A stretch of 64,000 nucleotides of DNA from Chitinophaga lutea (GCF_003813775.1 NZ_RPDH01000002.1:1922001-1986000); one strand, 5' to 3'. Counted from the stretch's first letter, positions 1 through 8,669 are shown. The notes: generated by a model not told the origin, from the letters alone. A program made the numbers and translations.

Positions 1-485
1 GCAATGCCTGTGACTTCTTTAGGCAACAGGTACACCTGATTAAAGGTTTTTGCAGAATCAGGTTTGAGATGTTGCATAAATAAACCATAACCGTCGGCCA
101 ATATGGTTTCCGGTCTGTCGAAATTGTAATCCTTGCCATTGTAGCTGATGTGTATCTCTCCGTCTGCGATCAGCCTGCTTTCTGCATCGATGTTTTTATA
201 AGTAACATTAAACACCAGCAGCTTCGAATCATCACCTACCGTTATGTCTGCTACTACACTACCTGTATTCAACGACTGAACCACCTCCACTTTATTGACA
301 GTCACCTCAAAATGGCCGGTTTTCAATATCTGCCCTACAGTGGGATATGCCGGTTTGGAAACGGCGTCTTTATTTCTTCCTATATTGACAATTACGCCGA
401 TAACTATAATTATAATGACGGTTACGATCAGGATGACCTTGCCAATTCCGGATTTCTTTCCAGGCCGATTTGCAGTAGTGCTCAT
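1..485 (-). CDS. DUF4352-like membrane-anchored protein, C-terminus cut by window edge
   Basis: The frame opens at the ATG at 485-483 and stays open to base 1, so about 161 residues are visible and the C-terminus lies outside the window. Residues 1-14 are basic (MSTTANRPGKKSGIGK) and are followed by one hydrophobic helix at about 15-34 (VILIVTVIIIIVIGVIV). The rest looks like an extracytoplasmic beta-sandwich: FEVTVNKVEVVQ, LLVFNVTYKN and LKPDSAKTFNQVYLLPKE are spaced as in DUF4352/TRF2-like domains. A TATATTTG box lies 23 bases upstream. Function is unknown; in the family the fold is an immunoglobulin-like cell-surface domain. A decayed copy of the first part lies at 1556-1773. Confidence 0.7.
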   Translation of the reverse strand, partial: MSTTANRPGKKSGIGKVILIVTVIIIIVIGVIVNIGRNKDAVSKPAYPTVGQILKTGHFEVTVNKVEVVQSLNTGSVVADITVGDDSKLLVFNVTYKNIDAESRLIADGEIHISYNGKDYNFDRPETILADGYGLFMQHLKPDSAKTFNQVYLLPKEVTGI

Positions 486-507
486 GGGGATTTCTAATAA
501 TGAGGGA

Positions 508-515
508 CAAATATA
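508..515 (-). promoter_or_regulatory. -7 promoter box of the DUF4352-like gene
   Basis: The minus strand reads TATATTTG, an exact match to the Bacteroidota TAnnTTTG element, 23 bases before the ATG. No good -33 TTTG was seen at the usual distance. The decayed copy downstream has TATATTTTG at the equivalent place, one T longer. Confidence 0.45.
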
Positions 516-603
516 CACCGGGGATCCTATAAAAGCAGCAAGCCCGCAAAATATGCACATCTCACCTACCAAACAAACTGCCATTTACAGTCAATTTATA
601 GCA

Positions 604-635
604 TTTGATCAAGTGGTTGCAAAGTGATACTTTTG
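604..635 (+). promoter_or_regulatory. Promoter of the DUF3050 gene (TTTG-N20-TACTTTTG)
   Basis: TTTG at 604-607 and TACTTTTG at 628-635 are separated by 20 bases, the typical spacing of the primary Bacteroidota sigma factor. Transcription would start near 642, which leaves a short leader before the ATG at 657 and excludes the upstream in-frame GTG at 624. Confidence 0.65.
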
Positions 636-656
636 CCATGTTATTTACCATATGAT

Positions 657-1445
657 ATGTCAATAGAATTACAGAAAATCCAGGAATCTCTGGCTTCCAT
701 AAAGGAGAAAATCGTCCAACATAAAGTTTACAGGATCATTAGCACAATAGAAGATCTGAGGATTTTCATGCGCTTCCATGTATATGCGGTCTGGGATTTT
801 ATGTCTTTGTTAAAAGCACTTCAGATCAACCTGACCTGCACCACTTTGCCCTGGTTCCCCGTTGGATCAGGTACTACAAGGGCATTGATCAATGAGATTG
901 TCGCTGGCGAGGAATCCGATGTAGATGCCTCGGGCAACAAAAAAAGTCATTTTGAAATGTACCTCGATGCCATGGAACAATGCGGTGCTGACACCTCTGA
1001 GATCAGAAATTTTATACGGGCGTTGCAATCGGGCCAGACGCTTGACCAGGCCTTTACCTCGGCGGGTACGCCGATGGAAGCCAGGGAATTTGTAAATTTT
1101 ACTTTTTCGGTCATCAATAGTGGTAAAACATACAATGCGGCAGCGGCTTTTACGTTTGGCCGCGAAGACCTGATCCCGAATATGTTTCACGCAATGGTGA
1201 CTGATCTGAACGAACAGTTATCCGGGCAGATATCTTTATTTAAATATTACCTCGACAGGCATATTGAAGTGGATGGCGGGCACCATAGCCACCTTGCACT
1301 CGAAATGACAGCAGCGTTATGCAACCAAAGTATTGCCAACTGGCAAGAAGCGGAAGTATGCAGCAAGGAATCCCTGAACCAGCGCCTCAAATTATGGGAT
1401 GGCGTGTACAATGAGATCATAAAAAGCAAGCATGCTGTAAGCTGA
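657..1445 (+). CDS. DUF3050 domain protein (haem-oxygenase-like fold)
   Basis: A 262-residue soluble protein with no signal peptide. It carries the DUF3050 hallmarks: IISTIEDLRIFMRFHVYAVWDF near residues 28-50, the loop CTTLPWFPVGSG, and the late histidine segment DRHIEVDGGHHSHLA around residues 200-215. DUF3050 proteins are all-helical and related to haem-oxygenase-like/diiron oxidases. The conserved His and Glu residues (FHVYAVWD, INEIVAGEESD, DRHIEVDGGHH) could form a metal site, but the substrate is unknown. I chose the ATG at 657 because the promoter at 604-635 places the transcript start downstream of the GTG at 624. The gene sits between an intact DUF4352-like gene and the decayed copy of it. 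Confidence 0.8.
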   Translation: MSIELQKIQESLASIKEKIVQHKVYRIISTIEDLRIFMRFHVYAVWDFMSLLKALQINLTCTTLPWFPVGSGTTRALINEIVAGEESDVDASGNKKSHFEMYLDAMEQCGADTSEIRNFIRALQSGQTLDQAFTSAGTPMEAREFVNFTFSVINSGKTYNAAAAFTFGREDLIPNMFHAMVTDLNEQLSGQISLFKYYLDRHIEVDGGHHSHLALEMTAALCNQSIANWQEAEVCSKESLNQRLKLWDGVYNEIIKSKHAVS

Positions 1446-1555
1446 CTTCCGGGACTGTAAAATAAACTGTGTGAAAGGTCAAAAATCAGGACCTTAAAAA
1501 CAATTTATTTTACAGTCTTATCGTAATGATAAATCAATACACAGAAATATCACAT

Positions 1556-1773
1556 GTTCAGCGACTGCACTACCTCCACTTTATTGACCGTCACCTCAAA
1601 ATGAACCGGTTTTCAATACCTGCCCTACAGTGGGATACGCAGGTTGGGGAACAGCATCTTTATTTCCGCCCAAATTGATAATTAAGCCAATAATTACAAT
1701 AACTGCAATCGAGATCAGGATAATTTTTGCCAGGTCCGAATTTCTTTTTAGGCTGATTAAAGGCAGTGTTCAT
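1556..1773 (-). pseudogene. Frameshifted partial duplicate of the DUF4352-like gene
   Basis: The minus strand from the ATG at 1773-1771 matches the first 70 or so codons of the gene at 1-485. It keeps the N-terminal pattern (MNTAFNQPKKKFG), the membrane helix, the PTVGQVLKTG segment and the VTVNKVEVVQSL segment, but these lie in three different frames. One extra base lies in an A-run after codon 13 (GGCAAAAATTATC against GGCAAGGTCATC in the intact copy) and another after the LKTG segment (GGTTCATTTTG against GGCCATTTTG). Homology stops abruptly near 1556, where about half of the domain would be expected. About 60 bases upstream of the ATG also match the intact copy, so the promoter was duplicated too. 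Confidence 0.75.
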
Positions 1774-1862
1774 GGAATATTTTATAATCGGCAAAATATA
1801 CACCTGGGGAGCCAACAAAAACAAAAAAACACGAACAATACGCGCATTTTTTCCCGGGTGCG

Positions 1863-3455
1863 CTATAAAACTCTTAACGTATCACTGTCAACACAAAAGG
1901 GGCGCTGAATGAATTCAAAAGAGCCATCATATTTATTTGCCCTCTTTATGATATATACGCTATGCTTAAAGAGGTTCCTAAGCGTTATGAAGTCATCGGT
2001 TTTTACCCCGCCCCCGTAAATAAACTCCCAGTGATTGGAATCCCAAACGAACAGTCCGAAACGATCACCCTGTTTAAGTTGAACCAATCCAACCGGCACT
2101 TTCAAGCTATCATACCGCTTTTCCCTCCTATTCCCGAATATAATCCTGGATGTATCCGAAAGGCCGATCAATGGCCTTCCCGCCGGCACCAGTTCACCAT
2201 CTACATAGAGCAGAGGCATATATAGCACACCTGGTCCCATCTTTGAAAATTCGACTTCCGTATTGTTGCTGATGTCACCATAGGCTACCACTTTCCATCC
2301 GAATGCAGAAAACACGCCCAGGTAAGCGTATTTTTCATTGGTCGGATTGTTATCCAGCCGTACACGAATATTGACAGTGCGAATATAGAGATCTGTCACA
2401 TCCAGGATATTGGGGCTATTCAGGAATCCGGGAACAGCCACCCCTTCACGCTCTCTTACAGCCAGTGAATGAGGCTGTTCCTTAAAAGTATGCCGGTATA
2501 CCTTGGGTAACAAGTCCCTGCCAAAACGAATACTGTCCGGTTGTGGATTGGCATAGGATGGGTTGAAAGGGTAAAAGACCCTATTCTCGTCGAGGTAGCT
2601 TAGCCAGCTATGCCCCTGACCTTTATAGTAACCGCTTCCCCATGCAGGTGTAAAATCATTTACCACGGGTATTCCCGCGCTTTTGAGCCAGCAGGATGCG
2701 ATCATGGTTAAATCTTCACATGTTCCTCCGCCCAGGCTGTCTATTTGTTTTGGCGTCAATTCGAACGGGATGTACTTTAACCGCGCTATATGATAATGAA
2801 ACCTGTTCCTTAAGCTGTCATTAATCAGAACAAGCCAGTTCCTGCGTTGAGTTATCTTTTTTGTGCTTAACCAGGGCGCCATTTCACCAGATATTCTTTT
2901 TCTCCACAAACTCAGGGGCTCGCCATCGCTTCTGTAGGGTAACAGATATTCGCAAAACTCTTCAAAGGTCAACTGACGTGCCCAGGGTTTATCCCATGCC
3001 GAAAACGCATAGTCTATATTCTCAACAAGCATTTCCCTTGTGATGGTGGCCAGATCGCACTTCGGTTCATGCCTGCGAAAAGAAAACGCCGGGAATAGGG
3101 CCCTCAGTTCTTTTTGCTTCATTCCTAATAAAGAGTCCCTTCTTGCCTCCCTGAAAAAGCTGAAGATATCAAAGGGGCTGTTCTCTTTTCCCCGGTCAAG
3201 ATCAATCTCAACATTATAGGCATATTTTGTACCCATATTTGTTATCAGGAAATACAAGGCCCTTAGCTTTAACGAATCTTTTTCGTCCCTGTTATAATGC
3301 CGGATAGCGGCCATTATCTCGTTTCTGTTCTCACCGCTTTGCGCCAAAGCAGATTCCACATCATCAGGAATATATTCCCGGCAGCCAGGCAATAAGTGGC
3401 AGGCAAAATAAAAGTATAGGAGCCACCTCCGGCCTGCATTTTTCATTAAATACAT
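1863..3455 (-). CDS. Transglutaminase-like lipoprotein
   Basis: About 530 residues. The N-terminus has a lipoprotein signal (RRWLLYFYFACHLLPGC), so the mature protein is probably lipid-anchored in the envelope. The centre has a transglutaminase/papain-like core: GGTCEDLTMIASCWLKSAGI with the likely nucleophile Cys, GQGHSWLSY with the likely catalytic His, and FYPFNPSYANP where the third residue would lie. The C-terminal third is beta-rich and probably accessory (VNIRVRLDNNPTNEKYAYLG). I chose the ATG at 3455; 3446 is an equal alternative. The in-frame GTG at 3500 overlaps the previous stop and would add 15 polar residues before the signal peptide. It is the last of four co-directional envelope genes. 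Whether it is a protease, an amidase or an inactive scaffold cannot be told from sequence. Confidence 0.7.
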   Translation of the reverse strand: MYLMKNAGRRWLLYFYFACHLLPGCREYIPDDVESALAQSGENRNEIMAAIRHYNRDEKDSLKLRALYFLITNMGTKYAYNVEIDLDRGKENSPFDIFSFFREARRDSLLGMKQKELRALFPAFSFRRHEPKCDLATITREMLVENIDYAFSAWDKPWARQLTFEEFCEYLLPYRSDGEPLSLWRKRISGEMAPWLSTKKITQRRNWLVLINDSLRNRFHYHIARLKYIPFELTPKQIDSLGGGTCEDLTMIASCWLKSAGIPVVNDFTPAWGSGYYKGQGHSWLSYLDENRVFYPFNPSYANPQPDSIRFGRDLLPKVYRHTFKEQPHSLAVREREGVAVPGFLNSPNILDVTDLYIRTVNIRVRLDNNPTNEKYAYLGVFSAFGWKVVAYGDISNNTEVEFSKMGPGVLYMPLLYVDGELVPAGRPLIGLSDTSRIIFGNRREKRYDSLKVPVGLVQLKQGDRFGLFVWDSNHWEFIYGGGVKTDDFITLRNLFKHSVYIIKRANKYDGSFEFIQRPFCVDSDTLRVL

Positions 3456-3496
3456 CGTTGCTGGTTTGGCCTGTTGCGAAACATCACCTTTACTTT

Positions 3497-5098
3497 TCAC
3501 TTCACGTCAGCTTTGATCAATTCATGCATTTGTTCTTTAATCATGCTAACGGTCTCTGATTGAATTTTGACTTTTTTATGGATGATCTTTGTGGCAACGT
3601 TCAATATTTTACTTTCGGGCTGGTTGGTTGCAATATATATCTGTACTATTTCATACAGGGGTATAAACCTTGCAGGGCACATCGCGGAAGCTTTCCAGTA
3701 ATGGATTTCCGCATCTCGGTAGCGCTGCATCTCCTTATAGTTATCGGCCATCAGCAATTGAATATGGTAGTTCTGCCACAGCTGCTCGCACTTTTTCGCA
3801 ATGATCAAACTTTCGCCATATTGCTCAGCAACATTCAGTTCTGCAGCATAATTATACAGGAATAACACATTCCCCGATAAGTGATTGTACAACTTTTTAT
3901 AAGATGGCAGCATTTGTGCTGTTTTCCCGGCCAATGAGTTATTGGCGGCCTCACGCCACTCCATTTCCGCTCTCATCCGTGGATACAAACCCGCACAGGT
4001 AATAATCGACAACAGCACCAGCAACCCTTTCAACACATTCATGACGATGGGCGTTCTCCTAACTGATGAAACCGGATGGTATACAATTAATATTATACTC
4101 AACAAGCCCATGATCCATACAAAAGGATAGGTCAGAGGATAAGAAAACAAAGCAAACACCGATATAGACAGCAAACATAGTAATGGAATATAAAGCGGTT
4201 TCCGTACTCCCTGCTGCTGATAGGCCTTGAATATCAGCCATGCCACAGAAAGAAAAAGCACCAATCCGGTGAAGCCGAAATTGGTTAATAGCAACAGGTA
4301 CTCATTGAACGGCCTGACAGTATTGTCCGCAAGCATTCCATACGCATCATCACCCGGGTTACGCTCAAAGTACCGGGCCTGATAGTCCATATAACGAGCT
4401 TTGAAGCCACCCAGACCATGCCCGGCAAGCGGTTCGTCTTTTATCATTTCCCACGAACAACGCCAGATCAACAATCGTCCCTTAGCGGAGTCCTTTTTAA
4501 ACAGGCAAAGGACATAACCCAATATGAGCACTGTCAAAAACAGCAGGACGAATTTCAACCCGGCGCTGCCTGCAGAAATTCTGTTAAGCAACATTACCAG
4601 ACCCACGACCATTAAACTTATGATCCCTGATCGAGAACCAGATAAACAGATGGCAACCGCTATGATTGCCATGGCAACAATGACTGAAATTCTCACCCAC
4701 CACTTTTTGTCATATAGGAAATACAACAGACAGGGAAGCCCCGCAGACAAGCTGGCAGCAAAACCCGCAGGATTATCAAAACTGCCGGCATGCCATTTCT
4801 CTCCATTGCATGGATACAAATTTGTGAAGTACAAAATGCCGTAAATGGCCTGCAATACGCATGCGATTGCTATTATCGGGAATGATGCACCGATGATAGC
4901 ATCAACCGAGGGTGCGGCTGTAAAAAATGAAAATACAACATACGTGATCATCAAACCGCAGGCACAAAAAGCCACAGCATACCATTTGGGCACCACATAA
5001 TTATCCACAAACAATGAAGACGTCAAAAACATGCCGGCAGCTATCATGGCTATAAAAAAGGCACATAATAACAAGTTCCTTATGCTACTGTTCGACAT
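3497..5098 (-). CDS. O-antigen ligase/polymerase-like membrane protein with C-terminal TPR-like region
   Basis: About 533 residues starting at the ATG at 5098, which overlaps the end of the previous gene by 14 bases. It has roughly ten hydrophobic helices. Between them are the Wzy_C/WaaL-type features CLSGSRSGIISLMVV, RLLIWRCSWEMIKDEPLAGH and GHGLGGFKARYMDYQARYFE. After the last helix (near residue 370) the C-terminal 150 residues are helical and resemble tetratricopeptide repeats (NVLFLYNYAAELNVAEQYGE, MADNYKEMQRYRDAEIHYWKASAMC). Family members join or polymerise glycans on the outer face of the inner membrane, and some transfer glycans to proteins. With a transglutaminase-like lipoprotein next to it and no other polysaccharide gene, the acceptor is unclear. 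Confidence 0.75.
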   Translation of the reverse strand: MSNSSIRNLLLCAFFIAMIAAGMFLTSSLFVDNYVVPKWYAVAFCACGLMITYVVFSFFTAAPSVDAIIGASFPIIAIACVLQAIYGILYFTNLYPCNGEKWHAGSFDNPAGFAASLSAGLPCLLYFLYDKKWWVRISVIVAMAIIAVAICLSGSRSGIISLMVVGLVMLLNRISAGSAGLKFVLLFLTVLILGYVLCLFKKDSAKGRLLIWRCSWEMIKDEPLAGHGLGGFKARYMDYQARYFERNPGDDAYGMLADNTVRPFNEYLLLLTNFGFTGLVLFLSVAWLIFKAYQQQGVRKPLYIPLLCLLSISVFALFSYPLTYPFVWIMGLLSIILIVYHPVSSVRRTPIVMNVLKGLLVLLSIITCAGLYPRMRAEMEWREAANNSLAGKTAQMLPSYKKLYNHLSGNVLFLYNYAAELNVAEQYGESLIIAKKCEQLWQNYHIQLLMADNYKEMQRYRDAEIHYWKASAMCPARFIPLYEIVQIYIATNQPESKILNVATKIIHKKVKIQSETVSMIKEQMHELIKADVK

Positions 5099-5729
5099 TT
5101 GGGGTTTGTTGCGCCTTAACGCCATAAAAGAGCTTGTCAAAAACAACTTTGTTCATTCCCGGTCTGCAAAAGACATAGTTAGTATATTCCTTACCACCTG
5201 ATTGGATCGTGATGGCATATACTTTGTCTCCAGGCACAACGATGGTTGTGAAAATTTCTTCTATCGTTCTATAATATACCTTCATATGTGCCACCTCTCC
5301 GGTTGCTCCAAAAACATTGATGTTCTGGCGAAGCATGGGCGCATCCTTTCCAGGCAGGATATTGACATAAGTGTTCTTTATGTTAATATCCTTTTTTTGA
5401 TTTGGCGAAGCATATGAAGTTTCCTGCCTAACGCGGGTGCTGCTACCCATACAAACGAGCGATTCAGGATCAACAAGCAAAGGAATATAATGCGCTTTGG
5501 TGGAGCTATCCTTTAACGTTTCAACATATTTATAGGAAACCAGCGCTATTTGTTGATGATTTGTTGCCGATTTTGGCCAGTTCCGGAATAGGTTTATGAA
5601 ATTGGATTCGCACGAGTCTAAGGATTGCCCGTATTCGTATACTGACACCTGATTGGATTGTCCTAAAACATTCAGGTGCATATACAAAATAAATAGCAGT
5701 AAAACTGAGGATTTATACATTTTAACCAT
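5085..5729 (-). CDS. Secreted protein of unknown function
   Basis: A 214-residue protein with a clear cleavable signal peptide (VKMYKSSVLLLFILYMHLNVLGQ; cleavage likely after LGQ). The mature part has two separated cysteines (SLDSCESN, YVFCRPGMN) and a beta-rich C-terminal half. I do not recognise a family. It is the second gene of a four-gene minus-strand cluster: the preceding lipoprotein ends 25 bases upstream, and the next gene overlaps it by 14 bases, which suggests translational coupling to the O-antigen-ligase-like protein. Likely periplasmic or surface-exposed. Confidence 0.6.
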   Translation of the reverse strand: MVKMYKSSVLLLFILYMHLNVLGQSNQVSVYEYGQSLDSCESNFINLFRNWPKSATNHQQIALVSYKYVETLKDSSTKAHYIPLLVDPESLVCMGSSTRVRQETSYASPNQKKDINIKNTYVNILPGKDAPMLRQNINVFGATGEVAHMKVYYRTIEEIFTTIVVPGDKVYAITIQSGGKEYTNYVFCRPGMNKVVFDKLFYGVKAQQTPNVEQ

Positions 5730-5754
5730 TTGCTTATTTTTTACAGTTACTCTT

Positions 5755-6858
5755 TTACTGAAGCATTCCCGTTGTTACGTACCGCTCTCCTTTAGCGCCA
5801 GTAGCACCAGTTCCCGTAATAGTAAATGAAAACCCGTCCCATTCAAGTCCTACAGTAACACTATTGCTCCAGGCCCAGGCAAACGCAAAATCTAAATGCC
5901 CCGAAGTTCCCGTAACAAAACTCTTTGTTTCTACATCTGCTATACAGGAATATCCAAAGCCAGCATCATAACTGGAATTTAAATCTTTGAAGGATATAGA
6001 TTTCTTTCCATTATCGCACCTGCCAGATACTACAACACTAATTGAGTAATAATATATTCTGTCACCCATAAAGTCGTATTCAGCGTCTGAAAGATTAAAA
6101 GTATAGCTCGGAAAATAATTCTCCGAGCAATTTAGACTCCCACCACCTTCCCCACCTTCAGACAAAGTCAGTAAGCGAGGAAGATTCTTCTTTTTACGTG
6201 CCATATTCTTAGATTGATCAGCAGGTTTATAATGTATAGAATACAGCAGATTATCATAGATAAGTCCTCTTTTGTTTGAAACAAAGCATCTCGTATTCTT
6301 AGTTTCACCTTTATACTTCCACACAAGATTAACAACGCCTAAGTCGTTCTCCTCAAAAAGATATGCCTTTTCTTTTTTAAGCCCGGTTAATGATGCGATA
6401 TATGCCCTATCCTTCGTATCCGGCAGCATACTGTCTAAATAGGGTTTAAATCTGTACTTTAAGCTATTGCTCTCAACAATCGTGAAGTTGCTCGGACTGG
6501 TATATTGAGGGAACAAATTGCTGACGTTATTCTTAGCTTCCCGTAGCTCCTGCAATGTATTAATGCTTTCAATATGTTTATAACCAATCAATTCAAGGTC
6601 ATTTTCTTTCAATAAAGTATTGTACTCAACAATTATTTTGTCCAGTTGAGCTTGCCAGGGAAGTTTCCCCTCGGGAAGGACATATGTTTTGTTTAAAACT
6701 TTGAACTGCCAGACCTGGGTTTCAGGTGTACTGGAAATTAAGTTGGCAGGCTCATTCTCAAGATCTGCACTTGTCTGTTTGGAACAGCTATAAATTCCTA
6801 ATGCGCTCCCGCCAAGAACAATAGCGATAAATAGCGGTCGTAAGGATCTAAATTTCAT
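5755..6858 (-). CDS. Lipoprotein of unknown function, first gene of an envelope cluster
   Basis: About 367 residues from the ATG at 6858 (MKFRSLRPLFIAIVLGGSAL, then GIYSC as lipobox), so lipidation at the Cys near residue 25 is expected. An in-frame start at 6891 adds 11 residues ahead of the signal peptide and is less likely. The N-terminal 200 residues are mixed helix/strand and include NTRCFVSNKRGLIYDNLLYS. A glycine-rich linker (GGEGGGS) leads to a beta-rich, aromatic-rich C-terminal domain with three cysteines (LNCSENY, SGRCDNG, YSCIADVE). No domain family is recognised. As first gene of the 6858-1863 cluster it probably shares a transcript with the three downstream envelope genes. Confidence 0.6.
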   Translation of the reverse strand: MKFRSLRPLFIAIVLGGSALGIYSCSKQTSADLENEPANLISSTPETQVWQFKVLNKTYVLPEGKLPWQAQLDKIIVEYNTLLKENDLELIGYKHIESINTLQELREAKNNVSNLFPQYTSPSNFTIVESNSLKYRFKPYLDSMLPDTKDRAYIASLTGLKKEKAYLFEENDLGVVNLVWKYKGETKNTRCFVSNKRGLIYDNLLYSIHYKPADQSKNMARKKKNLPRLLTLSEGGEGGGSLNCSENYFPSYTFNLSDAEYDFMGDRIYYYSISVVVSGRCDNGKKSISFKDLNSSYDAGFGYSCIADVETKSFVTGTSGHLDFAFAWAWSNSVTVGLEWDGFSFTITGTGATGAKGERYVTTGMLQ

Positions 6859-7261
6859 GGAACTACTTTTATGGTAAGAGATTTTGCGCAAAAAATGTTT
6901 CGACAGTAACGATGTCGGTCAGGGTCATTTCACCTTGCATGTGAATCGGGGTTTAATAAATTTCATACGTAGCCGGCGTTCCATATCTGCTTAGGGGTCC
7001 ACCTAATTTATCGATAACCAGATTCACGGGTTAACCGGGGTCATCTGTGAGGGGCTTGGTTATCACACTTTACATTCCAGGATACGCACTATGTCCGGGT
7101 CATCGGCAAACAATCAGCACGAATCAAAATTCGACATTGAGGGAGATCTCAACAAATGCTTTCCTGCGCTTTTTTGCAACAATATTTGCACCGGTTGTAC
7201 AGTCCGGGCTACACTGAACCCCGGCTCTTGAATACTTCGGGCTTCACAAGGGTTGACAAAA
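6859..7261. other. Gene-free stretch between accessory cluster and tRNA-Leu
   Basis: About 400 bases with no convincing gene in any frame and no recognisable RNA. It marks the change from AT-rich accessory genes on the left to GC-rich housekeeping DNA on the right. The upstream signal of the envelope cluster should lie at its left end, but I found no good TAnnTTTG match. No repeat of the tRNA 3' end was found here. Confidence 0.4.
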
Positions 7262-7290
7262 ACAAAAAAGCCCCGGCAATCGCCGGGGCC
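7262..7290 (-). terminator. Rho-independent terminator after tRNA-Leu
   Basis: GCCCCGGC (7270-7277) pairs with GCCGGGGC (7282-7289) around a 4-base loop. On the minus strand a T-run follows (7269-7262). It lies 12 bases past the tRNA 3' end. Confidence 0.85.
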
Positions 7291-7301
7291 ATTAAGCTTG
7301 T

Positions 7302-7384
7302 GCGGAGGAGGAGATTCGAACTCCCAAGCCCTTTCAGGCACTACCACCTCAAAGTAGCGCGTCTACCAATTTCGCCACCTCCGC
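7302..7384 (-). tRNA. tRNA-Leu (anticodon GAG)
   Basis: An 83-base tRNA read on the minus strand. The acceptor stem GCGGAGG/CCTCCGC is perfect. The D arm contains AAATTGGTAGA, the anticodon stem-loop is CTACT-TTGAGGT-GGTAG with anticodon GAG, a long variable arm is present (class II, as expected for Leu), and the T arm is GGGAG-TTCGAAT-CTCCT. The 3' CCA is not encoded. It would decode CUC and CUU. A strong terminator follows. Confidence 0.95.
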
Positions 7385-7435
7385 GGGTGATAAGGTGTGC
7401 AAAAATAAAGCCTTTTTGCAAACAAGCAAATATTT

Positions 7436-8578
7436 TTATTTCCGGAGCCAGATTCTGAACGTGGTACCCTTGTTCGGCTCCGACCATTTTACCGATAAAC
7501 GGCCTTTGTGATAGTCCTGGATGATACGTCTGGCAAGGGAAAGCCCCAATCCCCAGCCTCTTTTTTTCGTGCTGAAACCGGGATTGAAAATTTTATCCTG
7601 CAACACCTTCGGCACGCCTTTCCCTGTATCCGTCACGTCGATGGTGATGTGCGTGGTATGGTTTTCAATCAGAACGGAAATCGCCCCGGTGCCTTCCATT
7701 GCGTCGAGGGCGTTTTTCAGCAGGTTCTCCAGCACCCAGTCAAACAGCGGCGGCGAAATCATCGCCATTACCTCCGGGTCGGCGCTCTGGAGCGAAAAGG
7801 ACACTTTCTGCGGCGCCCGCTTCCGGATGTAGGTCATCATGTTTTCGACCTGCACCACCAGGTTCCGCTCTTCAAGGTTGGGCACGCTGCCGATTTTGGA
7901 AAAACGGTCGGTGATCAGTTTCAGGCGGTCCACATCCTTGGCCAGCTCCGTCACGAACGGGATGTTCTCTTCCTTTTCCCGCAGGATCTCCAGCCAGGCT
8001 TCCATCGACGACAGCGGGGTGCCCAGCTGGTGCGCGGTTTCCTTGGCCATGCCTACCCACACCTGGTTCTGGGTGGCGCGGTTGGTGGTAGACAGGGCGA
8101 AGAGCACCACCCCGATGAACAGGGCCACCACCAGCAGCTGGATATACGGGTAATAGCGCACCTGCCGCAGCAGCAGCGAGTCGCCATAATAAATGTAGTT
8201 GTTGGTCTTGGCGTCGATGGCCATGATAAAAGGCGGGTGCTGCTTTTTGAAGCTGGCCAGTTCCTTTTCGAGGTACCGCGGGTTGCGGAGCACTTCCGCG
8301 GAATCGATGTTGCGGGTATCGATGATCTTCCCGTGATCGTCCGTGAGGATGAGGGGAATGGACGTGTTGGTGGTCACGATCGTAACGGCCAGGTTGATAT
8401 TGGCGTCTTCCGGGGCCTGCAGCAGCTCCTGGTTGGCTTCCACCCAGGTGGCCACATTCTTGGTTTCTTCGTGCTGAATTTTCTCCGACAGGTTGTTCAC
8501 AAACCATATGGTGGCCACAATGATCACCACTGCCACCGCTACCAGTGTAAACCTCCAGCCTATATACTGTTTAAACAT
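7436..8578 (-). CDS. Membrane sensor histidine kinase
   Basis: 380 residues. Helix 1 (about 9-28) and helix 2 (about 143-165) flank a periplasmic sensor region of about 115 residues. There is no HAMP domain; the second helix leads directly into the phosphoacceptor helix AKETAHQLGTPLSSMEAW, with the His in TAHQLGTP. The ATP-binding domain has an N box (LENLLKNALDAMEG), a G1 box (VTDTGKGVP), an F region (IFNPGFSTKKRG) and a G2 box (GWGLGLSLARRI). It should autophosphorylate and pass phosphate to a response regulator, but none is adjacent, so the partner is unknown. It is divergent from the glycosyltransferase at 8708; an inverted repeat lies between them. Confidence 0.9.
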   Translation of the reverse strand: MFKQYIGWRFTLVAVAVVIIVATIWFVNNLSEKIQHEETKNVATWVEANQELLQAPEDANINLAVTIVTTNTSIPLILTDDHGKIIDTRNIDSAEVLRNPRYLEKELASFKKQHPPFIMAIDAKTNNYIYYGDSLLLRQVRYYPYIQLLVVALFIGVVLFALSTTNRATQNQVWVGMAKETAHQLGTPLSSMEAWLEILREKEENIPFVTELAKDVDRLKLITDRFSKIGSVPNLEERNLVVQVENMMTYIRKRAPQKVSFSLQSADPEVMAMISPPLFDWVLENLLKNALDAMEGTGAISVLIENHTTHITIDVTDTGKGVPKVLQDKIFNPGFSTKKRGWGLGLSLARRIIQDYHKGRLSVKWSEPNKGTTFRIWLRK

Positions 8579-8653
8579 CTGCTCTTGAATAAAGCCACAT
8601 CCGGGTGCCCCGGGTGTTAACTATGAACTAAATTACTAATATTCGGAGGCTTT

Positions 8654-8669
8654 GTTGCATATTTGCAAC
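8654..8669. promoter_or_regulatory. Inverted repeat GTTGCA-N4-TGCAAC in divergent intergenic region
   Basis: A perfect 6-base inverted repeat with a 4-base spacer lies between the divergent histidine kinase and glycosyltransferase genes, 39 bases before the latter. Its TTTG (8662-8665) sits about where a -33 element for the glycosyltransferase could be. It could be an operator or a chance palindrome. Confidence 0.3.
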
